64,000 nt of DNA from contig NZ_JACHTM010000002.1 in the NCBI RefSeq assembly GCF_015354055.1, forward strand, positions 248,001 through 312,000. The letters are read 5' to 3'. The position numbers were made by a program, and so were the translations under genes. Positions 27,971 to 37,369 of this stretch are shown in pieces (positions within the stretch are counted from its first letter, which is position 1; each line of letters opens with the position of its first letter). This DNA is from Thermaurantiacus tibetensis (GTDB lineage: Bacteria > Pseudomonadota > Alphaproteobacteria > Sphingomonadales > Sphingomonadaceae). The notes below the pieces were generated by a model. It searched no databases. It was not told the origin of the DNA and was given only the letters and a program-made list of their open reading frames with translations.

Positions 27971-28705
27971 ATGGCCGCCGGCACCCTCCCCGAGGTGCTC
28001 CGCGTGCCCGTGCTTGCCGACAACTACGTCTGGCTGTTCGTCTACGCGCCAGGGCGCTGCGCCGTCGTCGACCCCGCCGTTGCCGGGCCCGTCCTCGACG
28101 CGGCAGCCGATGCCGGGCTTGCCATCACCCACATCCTCAACACCCACTGGCACCCCGACCATGTCGGCGGCAATGCCGAGATCAAGGCCGCGACCGGCTG
28201 CACCGTCATCGGGCCCGCGCGCGAGGCCGAGCGCATCCCCGGCCTCGACCGCGCCGTCGACGAGGGTGACACGGTGACGCTCGGCGCCCACGAGGGACAG
28301 GTGCTCTTCGTCGGCGCCCACACCGCCGGGCACGTCGCCTACCATTTCCCCTCCGCGAAGGCGCTCTTCTGCGGCGACACGCTGTTCGCCATGGGCTGCG
28401 GCCGGCTGTTCGAGGGCACGGCCGAAGACATGTTCAGGGCACTCGGCAAGCTGAAGGCCCTCCCCGCCGATACCCGCGTCTTCTGCGCCCACGAATACAC
28501 GCTCGCCAACGCCCGCTTCGCCATCACCGTCGAGCCCGACAACGCCGCCCTCCGCGCCCGTTTCGCCGCCGTTCAGGAGGCCCGTGCGAGGAATGAACCT
28601 ACGGTTCCGTTCACGCTCGCCGAGGAGCTGGCCACCAACCCCTTCGTCCGCGCGGCGGACGTGGCGGAACTGGGGGCCCGGAGGAGAGCCAAGGATGCGT
28701 TCTGA
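27971..28705 (+). CDS. gloB: Hydroxyacylglutathione hydrolase (glyoxalase II)
   Basis: A 244-residue metallo-beta-lactamase-fold enzyme with the dinuclear metal motif THWHPDHVGGN. Further ligands are in GHVAYHF, FCGDTLF and CAHEYTLAN. The C-terminal glutathione-binding domain holds ARARNEPTVPFTLAEE, typical of GloB. It releases D-lactate and glutathione, completing methylglyoxal detoxification begun by gloA. It overlaps the DUF6491 gene by 11 bp. Confidence 0.96.
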   Translation: MAAGTLPEVLRVPVLADNYVWLFVYAPGRCAVVDPAVAGPVLDAAADAGLAITHILNTHWHPDHVGGNAEIKAATGCTVIGPAREAERIPGLDRAVDEGDTVTLGAHEGQVLFVGAHTAGHVAYHFPSAKALFCGDTLFAMGCGRLFEGTAEDMFRALGKLKALPADTRVFCAHEYTLANARFAITVEPDNAALRARFAAVQEARARNEPTVPFTLAEELATNPFVRAADVAELGARRRAKDAF

Positions 28706-29102
28706 ACCCCTTGTGCTTGCGCTGGCACTGGCCCTCGCCGGACCGGCCGGGGCGGTCGACCGTGCCGCCGAGCGCGCTGCCGAATCCGCGCGCGTCGCCG
28801 CACTCCCCGAGACCGATCCACCGCGGCGCTGCATGCTGCTCCGCAATATCCAGGAAACCCGCCTCATCGACCAGAAGACGCTCCTCGTCCGCGAGAGCGC
28901 GTCGCGCTGGTTCCGCGTCACCCTCCCCGAGCCGTGCCCGGCCATCGGCGACAACCGCATTGCCGTGTGGCGCGTGCCCACGGGCCAGGTCTGCGCCGGA
29001 GACCCGTTCGACTTGGTCGACCCCATCGGCAGCATCAGCTACGGCTTCTGCACGCTGGGCGCCTTCCAGCCGGTGGACAACGGCCGCCTCGCCTCCCGCT
29101 GA
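28695..29102 (+). CDS. DUF6491-like exported four-Cys protein
   Basis: A 135-residue protein with a signal peptide (LVLALALALAGPAGA). The mature domain carries Cys in RRCMLLRNI, LPEPCPAIG, GQVCAGDP and YGFCTLG. The family DUF6491 has no known function. It overlaps the 3' end of gloB by 11 bp, so it is probably part of the glyoxalase transcript. A relative with the same Cys spacing lies at 24740-25159. Cys pairs suggest disulfides and a periplasmic location. Confidence 0.82.
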   Translation: MRSEPLVLALALALAGPAGAVDRAAERAAESARVAALPETDPPRRCMLLRNIQETRLIDQKTLLVRESASRWFRVTLPEPCPAIGDNRIAVWRVPTGQVCAGDPFDLVDPIGSISYGFCTLGAFQPVDNGRLASR

Positions 29103-29188
29103 CGGCGGGCGCGAGGCGATGGGCACGGCCCGCGCGGCGCGCGCTTCCGCTTGACAGCAGCTCGCCCCCGGCCCTTGGAGCCTCGCCC

Positions 29189-30562
29189 ATGGCCTCCGCC
29201 CCCGCTCCGGCCCCCGCTGCTCCGGCCGCTGCCCCCGCTCGCGCACCCGTCGTCACCCGCTTCGCGCCCTCGCCCACCGGCCGGCTCCACGTCGGCAACA
29301 TCCGCACCGCCCTCCTCAACTGGCTGACGGCCCGGAAGCTCGGCGGGCGGTTCCTGCTCCGCCTCGACGACACCGACGCCGCCCGCTCGACCGAGGCCTT
29401 CGCGGCCAGCATTCGCGAGGATCTCGCCTGGCTCGGCCTCCACCCGGATGGCGAGGTCCGCCAGTCGGACAGGCTCGCGCGCTATGCCGAGGTGCTGGAA
29501 GCGCTCGCCGCGGCAGGCCACGCCTACCCTGCCTACGAGACGCCCGAGGAACTGGAACTCAAGCGCAAGGTCCAGCTCGCCCAGGGGCTCCCGCCCGTCT
29601 ACGACCGCGCCGCGCTGGCCCTGACCGCAGCGGACCGCGCCCGGCTCGAGGCCGAAGGCCGCCGGCCCCACTGGCGCTTCCGCCTCTCCCCCGATCTTCC
29701 CCACCGCTGGGACGATCTCGTCCGCGGCCCCTCCCACATCGACCCGGCCTCGCTCTCCGACCCCGTCATCCGCCGCGCCGACGGCAGCTGGCTCTACATG
29801 CTCCCTTCCGTCGTCGACGACATCGACATGGGGGTGACCCACGTGCTCCGCGGCGAGGACCATGTGACGAACACGGGAATCCAGCTGCAGATGTTCGCGG
29901 CCCTCGGGCATCCGCCGCCGGCCTTCGGCCATGCGCCGCTCCTGACCGGCACCGAGGGCAAGCTCTCGAAGCGCCTCGGCTCGATCGGCGTTGCGGAGTT
30001 CCGCGCGGCCGGCATCGAGCCGCTTGCAGTCAAGGCGCTGCTTGCCCGGCTCGGCACCAGCCTCCCCGTCGAGCCGGTCACGTCCGATGAACCGCTCATC
30101 GAGACCTTCGACCTCTCCCACCTCGGCCGTGCCCACCCCCGCTTCGACGAGGCCGAGCTTCTCGCGCTCAACGCGAAGATCCTCCACGCCCTGCCCCACG
30201 CCGCGGTCGCCGGCCGCGTGCCGCTCTCCGAGGCGGAGTGGCTTGCCGTCCGCGGCAATCTCCGAACCCTTGCCGAAGCGGCGGAGTGGAAGGCGGTCAT
30301 CGACGGGCCGGTCGCCGCGCCGCCCCAGCCGGAGGAGGCTGCCTACCTCGCCGAGGCGGCACGCCTTCTTGAGACGCTCGAGATGGGCCCCGAGACCTGG
30401 GGCGCGCTCACCGCCGCGCTTGCCGAGCGCACCGGCCGCAAGGGGAAGAGCCTCTTCCTGCCGCTGCGCCTCGCGCTCACCGGCCGCGCCTCCGGGCCGG
30501 ACATGGCCGCGCTCCTCCCGCTGATCGGCAAACACGAGGCGCTCGCCCGGCTGCGCGCCTGA
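29189..30562 (+). CDS. gltX: Glutamyl-tRNA synthetase
   Basis: A 457-residue class Ic synthetase. The HIGH-equivalent is in [13 protein letters not shown] (about 26-38) and the KMSKS loop is [20 protein letters not shown] is typical. An Ala/Pro-rich N-terminal extension of ~20 residues precedes the Rossmann fold; no later start exists. Alphaproteobacteria often carry two GltX copies, so this may be either the standard or the tRNA-Gln-mischarging form; the sequence alone does not settle it. Confidence 0.95.
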   Translation: MASAPAPAPAAPAAAPARAPVVTRFAPSPTGRLHVGNIRTALLNWLTARKLGGRFLLRLDDTDAARSTEAFAASIREDLAWLGLHPDGEVRQSDRLARYAEVLEALAAAGHAYPAYETPEELELKRKVQLAQGLPPVYDRAALALTAADRARLEAEGRRPHWRFRLSPDLPHRWDDLVRGPSHIDPASLSDPVIRRADGSWLYMLPSVVDDIDMGVTHVLRGEDHVTNTGIQLQMFAALGHPPPAFGHAPLLTGTEGKLSKRLGSIGVAEFRAAGIEPLAVKALLARLGTSLPVEPVTSDEPLIETFDLSHLGRAHPRFDEAELLALNAKILHALPHAAVAGRVPLSEAEWLAVRGNLRTLAEAAEWKAVIDGPVAAPPQPEEAAYLAEAARLLETLEMGPETWGALTAALAERTGRKGKSLFLPLRLALTGRASGPDMAALLPLIGKHEALARLRA

Positions 30563-30635
30563 GGGGCGGCAGCCTGTCGCGCCTCCCGATTGCGCGAGGT
30601 CGCATCCCGGCGCGGCGACCCGAACTCGCAGGTCC

Positions 30636-30654
30636 GGCGGCCACTCCGGCCGCC
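30636..30654 (+). promoter_or_regulatory. Hairpin between gltX and the fasciclin gene
   Basis: A perfect 7-bp stem, GGCGGCC-actcc-GGCCGCC, lies 18 bp before the fasciclin ATG and just ahead of its AGGAGG site. It could terminate gltX transcription or modulate translation of the next gene. No T-run. Confidence 0.4.
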
Positions 30655-30672
30655 CTGCCCAGGAGGTACCTG

Positions 30673-31152
30673 ATGAAGACCCTGCTCATGGCGGCAACTG
30701 CCGCCGCCCTCGCCCTTGCTGCAACCGCCGGCCGTGCTGCCGACATCGTCGAGACTGCCGTCGCCGCCGGCCAGTTCAAGACGCTCGCTGCGGCCCTCGG
30801 CGCGGCCGGCCTCGTCGACACGCTGAAGGGCCCCGGCCCCTTCACCGTCTTCGCCCCCACCGACGACGCCTTCGCGAAGCTTCCGGCCGGCACCGTCGAG
30901 ACCCTGCTCAAGCCCGAGAACAGGGCGCAGCTGACGGCGATCCTCACCTACCACGTGGTGCCCGGCCAGACGATGTCCTCCGCGCTCGCCGGCAAGACCC
31001 TCGAGGTCGCAACCGTCAATGGCGCGAAGGTCAGGATCGACGGCACGAACGGAGTCAAGGTCAACGAGGCGACGGTGACCGCGCCCGACATCGCCGCGTC
31101 GAACGGGGTCATCCACGTGATCGACACCGTCATCCTGCCGCCGGCCCGCTAG
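30673..31152 (+). CDS. Fasciclin (FAS1) domain exported protein
   Basis: A 159-residue protein: signal peptide ([22 protein letters not shown]) plus one complete FAS1 domain. H1 is [15 protein letters not shown], the middle has [12 protein letters not shown], and H2 is [16 protein letters not shown]1 proteins act in adhesion or as small periplasmic binding proteins. A consensus AGGAGG ribosome-binding site suggests strong expression. A perfect 12-bp hairpin follows. Confidence 0.95.
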   Translation: MKTLLMAATAAALALAATAGRAADIVETAVAAGQFKTLAAALGAAGLVDTLKGPGPFTVFAPTDDAFAKLPAGTVETLLKPENRAQLTAILTYHVVPGQTMSSALAGKTLEVATVNGAKVRIDGTNGVKVNEATVTAPDIAASNGVIHVIDTVILPPAR

Positions 31153-31160
31153 GCGGCATG

Positions 31161-31187
31161 GCCCGGCCGGACCGCGTCCGGCCGGGC
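31161..31187. terminator. Perfect 12-bp hairpin between convergent genes
   Basis: GCCCGGCCGGAC-cgc-GTCCGGCCGGGC is a perfect inverted repeat between the fasciclin gene (plus) and the SDR gene (minus). The position and symmetry fit a bidirectional terminator, although no T-tract flanks it. Confidence 0.65.
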
Positions 31188-31200
31188 GTCGACGGAAGGC

Positions 31201-31983
31201 TCAGCGCGGGCTCATGCGGATGGCGCCGTCGAGACGCACGTCCTCGCCGTTGAAGTAGCTGTTGCGGCACATCTCAAGCGCGAGGCTTGCATATTCCTCG
31301 GGCCGGCCCAGCCGCTTCGGGAAGGGCACCTGCGCTGCGAGCGCGGCCTTCACGTTCTCCGGCGCGCCCTGGAGCAGCGGCGTGTCGAAGATGCCGGGCA
31401 GGATGGTGTTCACCCGGATGCCCTCGCTCGAGAGGTCCCGCGCGATCGGGAGCGTCATGCCCACCACACCGCCCTTCGAGGCCGAATAGGCCGCCTGGCC
31501 GATCTGACCGTCCTCGGCAGCGACGCTCGCGGTGTTTATGATGACGCCGCGCTCGCCGAAGTCGTTGAGGGGCGGGAGCGTCATCATGCCGGCGGCAGAC
31601 TTCGCGATGCAGCGGAAGGTGCCGACGAGGTTGATCTGGATGATGAGGTTGAAGGCCTCGAGCGGGAAGTGGCGGATCTCGCCCGTCTGCTTGTCGCGGA
31701 AGGCGGTCTTGATGGCGTTGCCCGTGCCCGCGCAGTTGACGAGGATCCGCTCCTGGCCGAGGGCCGCGCGCGCCTTCGCGAACCCGGCGTCGACCGAGGC
31801 CTCGTCGGTCACGTTGACCTGACAGAAGACGCCGCCCACCTCGGCGGCCACGGCCTCGCCCTTCTCGGCGTTCAGGTCGAAGATGGCGACCTTCACGCCT
31901 TCCTTCGCCAGCGCCCGCGCGGTTGCTGCGCCAAGGCCCGACGCCCCGCCCGTCACCACTGCCGTCAACCCCTGGAGTTCCAT
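31201..31983 (-). CDS. Short-chain dehydrogenase (HSD10-like)
   Basis: A 260-residue NAD(P)-dependent SDR. The cofactor motif is TGGASGLG, with Asp after beta2 (IFDLNAEKG) favouring NAD. The NCAG motif and catalytic YSASK are present, with Ser in NTASVAAEDG. The sequence resembles 3-hydroxyacyl-CoA dehydrogenase type 2 (HSD10), suggesting acyl-CoA metabolism. It follows the DMT gene on the same strand, 80 bp downstream, with a hairpin in between. Confidence 0.92.
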   Translation of the reverse strand: MELQGLTAVVTGGASGLGAATARALAKEGVKVAIFDLNAEKGEAVAAEVGGVFCQVNVTDEASVDAGFAKARAALGQERILVNCAGTGNAIKTAFRDKQTGEIRHFPLEAFNLIIQINLVGTFRCIAKSAAGMMTLPPLNDFGERGVIINTASVAAEDGQIGQAAYSASKGGVVGMTLPIARDLSSEGIRVNTILPGIFDTPLLQGAPENVKAALAAQVPFPKRLGRPEEYASLALEMCRNSYFNGEDVRLDGAIRMSPR

Positions 31984-32041
31984 TCTGCAGTCTCCCTTGC
32001 TTCCAGTGCCATGAGCCCTAGGCGCGGCCCGGCGCCCCTGC

Positions 32042-32061
32042 CCCTCCCGAGCTTGGGAGGG
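32042..32061 (-). terminator. Hairpin after the DMT transporter gene
   Basis: A 7-bp stem, CCCTCCC / GGGAGGG, with a 6-nt loop lies directly after the DMT stop on the minus strand. Probable terminator or processing site ahead of the SDR gene. Confidence 0.5.
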
Positions 32062-32063
32062 CC

Positions 32064-32972
32064 TCAGGTGTCGGGCGAGCCGCTCGGCCGCGCGGAAATC
32101 CGCGCCAGCCGCTCGCGAAGCGCAATGAAGACGGTCGAGCCGAGGATGATCGCCCCGCCGGCAAGCGTCAGCGCATCGTAACGCTCGCCGAAGAGGAGGA
32201 TACCGGCCAGCGTGATGAGCCCGAAGCGCACGAAGTCGAAGGGCATGACCGCCCCTGCCTCGGCGGCGGCGAAGGCGCGCGAGAGGGCGAGCTGGCCGGC
32301 CGCCGCGCAGGCGCCAAGCGACACGAGAATCGGCCACAGCCGCGCCTCCGGCCACGGGCCGAAGGGGATGGCGACGAGAAAGGAGACCGGCAGCATCAGC
32401 ACGAACGACCAGGCGGCGACCGCGCGCGGGTCGTCGGTGCCGGTGAGCGCCTTGATGGCCACCAGCGAGAAGGCGGTGGCGAGCGCCGAGACGACGGCGG
32501 CCCAGAGGCCGGCGGTCATCTCGGTCGCGCCGGGGCGCAGCACCAGGAGCATGCCGGCAAAGCCCAGGAGGAGCGCCGCCGAGCGCCACAGCCGGATCCG
32601 CTCGCCGAGGAAGAGCACGGCACCCACGGTCGCGAACAGCGGCGCCGTGTAGTTGATGGCAAGCACGGTCGCGAGCGGCGCGTTCGCAACCGCATAGAAG
32701 GTGGCGTAGGTGGCAACGAGCCCCGAGGTCGCGCGGCGGACATGGGCGGGCGCGCGGGCGGGCCGCAGCAGGCCGGGCGTCGCGAGCAGCATGGGCAGAA
32801 GCCAGAGCAGCCCCATGAGGTTGCGCCAGAAGACGATCGCAAAGGGGTGCATCGCCTCGGAGGCGAGGCGGATGAAGACCCAGAGCCCGGCGAAGGCGAC
32901 GCAGGCGACGACCATCCACGCCGGCCCGACAAGGCCGGAAGGCAGAAGGCCGGGTGCCCGCAGCCGGTCCAC
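32064..32972 (-). CDS. EamA/DMT-superfamily transporter
   Basis: A 302-residue inner-membrane exporter with ten predicted helices in two EamA repeats. The first helix is [20 protein letters not shown], and [14 protein letters not shown] and [20 protein letters not shown] are typical. The substrate is unknown. GTG at 32972 is chosen: it lies 4 bp after the purH stop and restores the N-terminal segment; ATG at 32915 would be tight against helix 1. Co-transcription with purH is likely. Confidence 0.88.
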   Translation of the reverse strand: MDRLRAPGLLPSGLVGPAWMVVACVAFAGLWVFIRLASEAMHPFAIVFWRNLMGLLWLLPMLLATPGLLRPARAPAHVRRATSGLVATYATFYAVANAPLATVLAINYTAPLFATVGAVLFLGERIRLWRSAALLLGFAGMLLVLRPGATEMTAGLWAAVVSALATAFSLVAIKALTGTDDPRAVAAWSFVLMLPVSFLVAIPFGPWPEARLWPILVSLGACAAAGQLALSRAFAAAEAGAVMPFDFVRFGLITLAGILLFGERYDALTLAGGAIILGSTVFIALRERLARISARPSGSPDT

Positions 32973-32976
32973 GGCC

Positions 32977-34554
32977 TCAGTGGGCGAAGTGGCGCAGGCC
33001 GGTGAAGACCATGGCAAGCCCGCGCGCGTCGGCCGCTTCGATGACCTCGGCATCGCGCACCGAGCCGCCGGGCTGGATGACGGCGGTCGCACCGGCCTCG
33101 GCGACGGCGACAAGGCCGTCGGCGAAGGGGAAGAAGGCGTCCGACGCGACGACGCTCCCCAGCGTGCGCGGCTGGGGCCAGCCGGCAGCAGCGGCCGCCT
33201 CCTCGGCCTTGCGGGCGGCAATCCGCGCCGAGTCGAGCCGGCTCATCTGCCCCGCGCCGATCCCCGCGGTCGCCCCGTCCTTCGCGTAGACGATGGCGTT
33301 CGACTTCACGTGCTTCGCCACCGTCCAGGCGAAGCGGAGGTCGGCGAGTTCGGCCGCGGTCGGCGCCCGCTTCGTCACCACCCGAAGCTCGTCCAGCAGC
33401 CGGTCATCGCGGGTCTGGGCAAGGTAGCCGCCGGAGATGCTGCGGAGCAGGAGCCCGGGCCGGGCCGGGTCGGGGAGGGGCAGCAGGAGAAGCCGGAGGT
33501 TGGCGCGCTTCGCCAAGACGCCGCGGGCTTCGGCGTCGGCTTCGGGCGCGATGACCACCTCGGTGAACAGCTCCGTGATCGCCCGCGCTGTCGCGCCATC
33601 AAGCGGCCGGTTGACGGCGATGATCCCGCCAAAGGCCGAGACGGGGTCTGAGGCGCGCGCCGCCCGCAGCGCCTCCTCGAGGGTGGCCGCGGTCGCGACG
33701 CCACAGGGGTTCGCGTGCTTGACGATGGCCGCCGTCGGGCCCGCGTCGCGGAACTCCGCCACCAGCGCGAGCGCCCCCTCGGCATCGTTCAGGTTGTTGT
33801 AGGAGAGTTCCTTGCCCTGCACCGGTGCGGCGCGCGCGAGGCCGCCCTCCTCGCCCGGCGCGGCATAGACGGCGGCCGACTGGTGCGGGTTCTCGCCGTA
33901 GCGGAGCCTCGACACCAGCCGGGCCGCGAGCGGCAGCACCTCGGGGAAGGCCTCTCTCTCGCCGGCCGCAAACCACGCCGCGATCGCCGCATCATAGGCG
34001 GCGGTCAGGCGGAAGGCCTTCGCCGCCAGCCGCCGCCGCGTCGCGAGCCCAAGCGCCCCGGCATGCGCGGAAAGCTCGGCGACGAGCGCGGGGTAGTCGG
34101 CCGGGTCGGTCACCACGGCCACGAATTCATGGTTCTTGGCCGCCGAGCGCAGCATGGCCGGGCCGCCGATGTCGATGGTCTCGATCACCTCGGGCGCGGG
34201 CGCCCCGCGGGCAACGGTTGCCTCGAACGGGTAGAGGTTGACGACGAGGAGGTCGATCGGGGCGATCCCGTGCGCGGCCGCCGCGGCCTCGTGCGCCCGG
34301 TTGCCGCGCAGCGCGAGAAGGCCGCCGTGGACGGCCGGGTGGAGCGTCTTGACCCGGCCGTCCATCATCTCGGGAAAGCCGGTGAGCTCGGCCACGTCGC
34401 GGACAGCAAGCCCCGCGTCGCGGAGGGCGGTCGCGGTGCCTCCGGTCGAGACGAGCTCGATGCCATGGCCGGCGAGCGCCCGGGCCAGTTCGACGAGGCC
34501 GGTCTTGTCGGAAACGGAGAGAAGCGCGCGGCGCACGCGCACAAGGTCGGTCAT
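32977..34554 (-). CDS. purH: Bifunctional AICAR transformylase / IMP cyclohydrolase
   Basis: A 525-residue PurH that catalyses the last two steps of IMP synthesis. The N-terminal MGS-like cyclohydrolase domain (about 5-150) has [15 protein letters not shown] and GGRVKTLHP-type residues ([14 protein letters not shown]). The C-terminal AICARFT domain has [10 protein letters not shown] and [14 protein letters not shown] at 34554 is chosen; an in-frame ATG at 34569 would add five residues. Confidence 0.97.
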   Translation of the reverse strand: MTDLVRVRRALLSVSDKTGLVELARALAGHGIELVSTGGTATALRDAGLAVRDVAELTGFPEMMDGRVKTLHPAVHGGLLALRGNRAHEAAAAAHGIAPIDLLVVNLYPFEATVARGAPAPEVIETIDIGGPAMLRSAAKNHEFVAVVTDPADYPALVAELSAHAGALGLATRRRLAAKAFRLTAAYDAAIAAWFAAGEREAFPEVLPLAARLVSRLRYGENPHQSAAVYAAPGEEGGLARAAPVQGKELSYNNLNDAEGALALVAEFRDAGPTAAIVKHANPCGVATAATLEEALRAARASDPVSAFGGIIAVNRPLDGATARAITELFTEVVIAPEADAEARGVLAKRANLRLLLLPLPDPARPGLLLRSISGGYLAQTRDDRLLDELRVVTKRAPTAAELADLRFAWTVAKHVKSNAIVYAKDGATAGIGAGQMSRLDSARIAARKAEEAAAAAGWPQPRTLGSVVASDAFFPFADGLVAVAEAGATAVIQPGGSVRDAEVIEAADARGLAMVFTGLRHFAH

Positions 34555-34655
34555 GGGGGCCCCCGGCATTCGCGAGAGGCGTTCCACCTGCCGCAGCCGG
34601 CCGGCGGCGGCAAGCGCCGGTGAGCCATGCACGGCGCCCGGACTTGGGCGCGCCC

Positions 34656-36452
34656 TCAGCCGTGCGCCGAGCCGCGCGACTGGCGACGGAACGCCCAGGG
34701 GATGGCCGGAAGATGTACGCGGGTGACGCTGCCGGCAATCACGAGCTGGTTGGTCGGCCGCACCTCGCCCTGCCAGTCGACGGCGATGCTTGGCTCGATC
34801 CGCAGGTGGAACCCCTCGGGCAGCCTGCAGCGCAGCGCCCAGGCCGCCGCCTCGCGCGGCCTCGCGCCGGCGAGCCGCACGAGCGCGCCGTCTCCCGCGC
34901 CGGTCAGCGAGACGACGGTACCCGGCGCCAGGTGGAAGCGGATGGCAAGCGGCAGCGGCTCGCCCGCACCGATGCGCCGAAGGCCGGGCGCGGGGAGGAG
35001 GACATCCTCGCCGCGGAGATCGGCGCCATCTGCCGCAAGCCACAGCCTGCGCCGGTGGAGGAAGCCGAAACGCCCCCGGTAGCCATCGTGCACGGCCTCG
35101 ACGAGCTGCCCTTCGGGCCCGCTTCGCCGTTCGATCGCAACCTCCTCCACGCCGCCCCGGCGGCGGGCGCCGCTACCGGCCAGCGGCGTGGAATTGGTAT
35201 CGGCAAGAACGAGCGCCGAATGCGCCGCCGTTGCCCGCAGGCCCTCGGCCAGCGCCTGGGGCAAGGCAAGCGCGGCAATCCCGTCGGGGGCGGTGGCGAA
35301 GGCCCCGCCGCAGGAGACAAGGAGCGGCGCGCCTCCGTCCGCCACGGCAATCGCGAGCGTCGAGGCGTGCGGCGCAAGCGCCTGGCGGGCGGCGGGCGGC
35401 GGGCCCGCGTCCATCACCACGACCGTGGCGCCCGCCTCGAGGCGGACGAAGCCGCCGGAGAGCACCGGGCCACCGCAGGGGCGGACCCCGAGCCGCGCGA
35501 GCTGGGCCGGGCTCGGTGCGCCGCCATGCCAGGGGGAGACCTGGCCGCCGCCCATGGCGAGGGCCCCCAGCCGGCGGCGCACCGCCTCCAGCCCGCCGGC
35601 AACGGCCGCCCCCTCGTTCAGGCCGCGCGCCGCGTAGAAGGCGGCAAGCAGCAGCAGAAGGTCGCCCACCGCGCCGAGCTCGAGCGGCCCGCGCAGGGCC
35701 GCGACGCCTTCGTCATCGAGCAGGGCCGAAAGCAGCGGTGCGAGCATGGCCTCGGCCCGTGCCTGCCGCTCGTCCTGCCCGGGAAGCAGGAGCGCGCCGC
35801 CGAGAAGCCCGGCCACCGCCTCCAGCCGCGGCAGGCCATCGGGCAGGCGCCGCACCGCCTGCTCGAGGTGCCTGGTCCAGCGTGCGATGCCGTTCAGCAC
35901 CGCCGAGCGGTGGACATGGTCATGCCGGGGCATGAGGAGCGGCGCGTGCGCAATCGCCATGAGCACCCGCCGCCCTGTCACGTCGGGCGCCCAGGCCTCG
36001 GCGTCATAGTCGGGGAAACGCTCGAGCCAGCGCCGCGCCAGGCGCTCGATCCGCTCGGCCTCGGCAGGGCCCTCGGGCGGTCGCGCCGCCGCATCCCGAA
36101 GCCAGCCCCACCCGTGCAGCCAGCGCCGCCAGGGGGCGGGCGCATCGGGCGAGTCAAGCGCCCCGGAAGAGAGGGGCACGCCGTAGCCCGAGTGGAACAG
36201 CCGCCCGGCCGCAAGCCGAGCCCCCCGGTCGGGGTCGCCCGGCACCGGGTCGACCGGCACGGCCAGAAGCTTGAGCGGGAAGCGGCCCTTGAGCCGCATC
36301 CGGTGAAGGGGGCTCCTGAACCCGGCCTCGGCCAGGCGGTCGCCGATCCGCTCCACCAGCGAGGGCCCGCGGTCCTCGCCCGACCGGCGGAGGAACAGCC
36401 GTTCCTCGCCCGCCTCCCCGTCCGCCTCCCCGTCCGCCTCCCCGTCCGCCAT
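34656..36452 (-). CDS. Heparinase II/III-like protein
   Basis: A 598-residue protein of the heparinase II/III family: a helical N-terminal part (about 90-330) and a C-terminal beta-sandwich (about 340-590, including [16 protein letters not shown] and [20 protein letters not shown]). Family enzymes are polysaccharide lyases. No signal peptide is seen, and the N-terminus carries a DGEA repeat, so a cytoplasmic location is suggested. In sphingomonads such a gene is typically found beside purH, which hints at a conserved housekeeping role. It starts 7 bp after rpe. Confidence 0.82.
   Translation of the reverse strand: MADGEADGEADGEAGEERLFLRRSGEDRGPSLVERIGDRLAEAGFRSPLHRMRLKGRFPLKLLAVPVDPVPGDPDRGARLAAGRLFHSGYGVPLSSGALDSPDAPAPWRRWLHGWGWLRDAAARPPEGPAEAERIERLARRWLERFPDYDAEAWAPDVTGRRVLMAIAHAPLLMPRHDHVHRSAVLNGIARWTRHLEQAVRRLPDGLPRLEAVAGLLGGALLLPGQDERQARAEAMLAPLLSALLDDEGVAALRGPLELGAVGDLLLLLAAFYAARGLNEGAAVAGGLEAVRRRLGALAMGGGQVSPWHGGAPSPAQLARLGVRPCGGPVLSGGFVRLEAGATVVVMDAGPPPAARQALAPHASTLAIAVADGGAPLLVSCGGAFATAPDGIAALALPQALAEGLRATAAHSALVLADTNSTPLAGSGARRRGGVEEVAIERRSGPEGQLVEAVHDGYRGRFGFLHRRRLWLAADGADLRGEDVLLPAPGLRRIGAGEPLPLAIRFHLAPGTVVSLTGAGDGALVRLAGARPREAAAWALRCRLPEGFHLRIEPSIAVDWQGEVRPTNQLVIAGSVTRVHLPAIPWAFRRQSRGSAHG
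36411..36446. repeat. 12-bp tandem repeat in the heparinase-like gene start
   Basis: Three exact copies of CGCCTCCCCGTC (36411-36422, 36423-36434, 36435-36446) plus four further bases. They encode a repeating Asp-Gly-Glu-Ala N-terminus just after the start codon. Each unit is a multiple of three bases, so copy-number change would keep the frame. Confidence 0.9.
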
Positions 36453-36459
36453 GTGGCCC

Positions 36460-37125
36460 TCAGCCGCGCAGGGCCGCGAGGTTCCCGGCATAGGCCTCGC
36501 GCCCGCCGCGGAACGCCGCCGTGCCCGCCACCAGCACCGTCGCCCCGGCGGCCACGACGGAGGCCGCCGTCTCCGGGCCGATCCCGCCATCCACCTCGAG
36601 CGCGATGGCCCGGCCCGTGCGGTCAATCATGCGCCGCAGCGCCGCAATCCGCGGCAGTGCGCCCTCGATGAAGGCCTGGCCGCCGAAGCCGGGGTTGACC
36701 GACATCACCAGTACGAGGTCGACCATGTCGAGCACCGGCTCCACCGCCTGGAGCGGGGTGGCCGGGTTCAGCACCACGCCCGCGCGCTTGCCGAGCGCCC
36801 GGATCCGCGCGAGCGTCCGGTGCAGGTGCGGCCCAGCCTCGGGGTGGACGGAGAGAATGTCGGCCCCCGCCTCGGCGAAGGCCTCGACCAGCGCGTCCGC
36901 CGGGCTCACCATGAGGTGCACGTCGAACGGCTTGGCCGACCAGGGCCGCAGCGCCTTCACCACCATCGGGCCGATGGTGAGGTTCGGCACGAAGTGGTTG
37001 TCCATGACGTCGACGTGGATCCAGTCGGCGCCGGCAGCGTCGATTGCCGCCACCTCCTCCCCCAGCCGCGCGAAATCCGCCGCGAGGATGGACGGCGCGA
37101 GCAGCACCGGAGGCTTCGGGTCCAT
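36460..37125 (-). CDS. rpe: Ribulose-phosphate 3-epimerase
   Basis: A 221-residue TIM-barrel epimerase of the pentose phosphate pathway. Metal and catalytic motifs are visible: [44 protein letters not shown] and the phosphate-binding EVDGGI. It lies between a DUF1289 gene (9 bp upstream) and the heparinase-like gene in a minus-strand run. Confidence 0.97.
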   Translation of the reverse strand: MDPKPPVLLAPSILAADFARLGEEVAAIDAAGADWIHVDVMDNHFVPNLTIGPMVVKALRPWSAKPFDVHLMVSPADALVEAFAEAGADILSVHPEAGPHLHRTLARIRALGKRAGVVLNPATPLQAVEPVLDMVDLVLVMSVNPGFGGQAFIEGALPRIAALRRMIDRTGRAIALEVDGGIGPETAASVVAAGATVLVAGTAAFRGGREAYAGNLAALRG

Positions 37126-37134
37126 CCCCCTCTC

Positions 37135-37323
37135 CTAGCGGCGGCGGGCGCAGTCCGGAAGCCGGGCGGCGGCTGCGGCCCGGATGGCGCGCCGCTCCGG
37201 GTCAGAGGCGGTCGGCCAGCGGGCGATCTCGTCCGGCGTGCGCCCGCAGCCGACGCAGATGCGCCGCTCGAGGCGGCAGACGTTTCGGCATGGCGAGGGC
37301 ACCTGGCTCGGCTCGAGCAGCAT
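37135..37323 (-). CDS. DUF1289 small Cys-rich protein
   Basis: A 62-residue protein with the DUF1289 signature: PSPCRNVCRLERRICVGCGR followed by TPDEIARWP. Four Cys probably bind a metal (zinc or Fe-S). The function is unknown. It begins a minus-strand run with rpe and is divergent from the PhoD-type gene (46 bp). Confidence 0.88.
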   Translation of the reverse strand: MLLEPSQVPSPCRNVCRLERRICVGCGRTPDEIARWPTASDPERRAIRAAAAARLPDCARRR

Positions 37324-37369
37324 GGGCCTGTCTTGAGCCTGTCACGCGACGCGGGCAAGCCTTTGGGCC

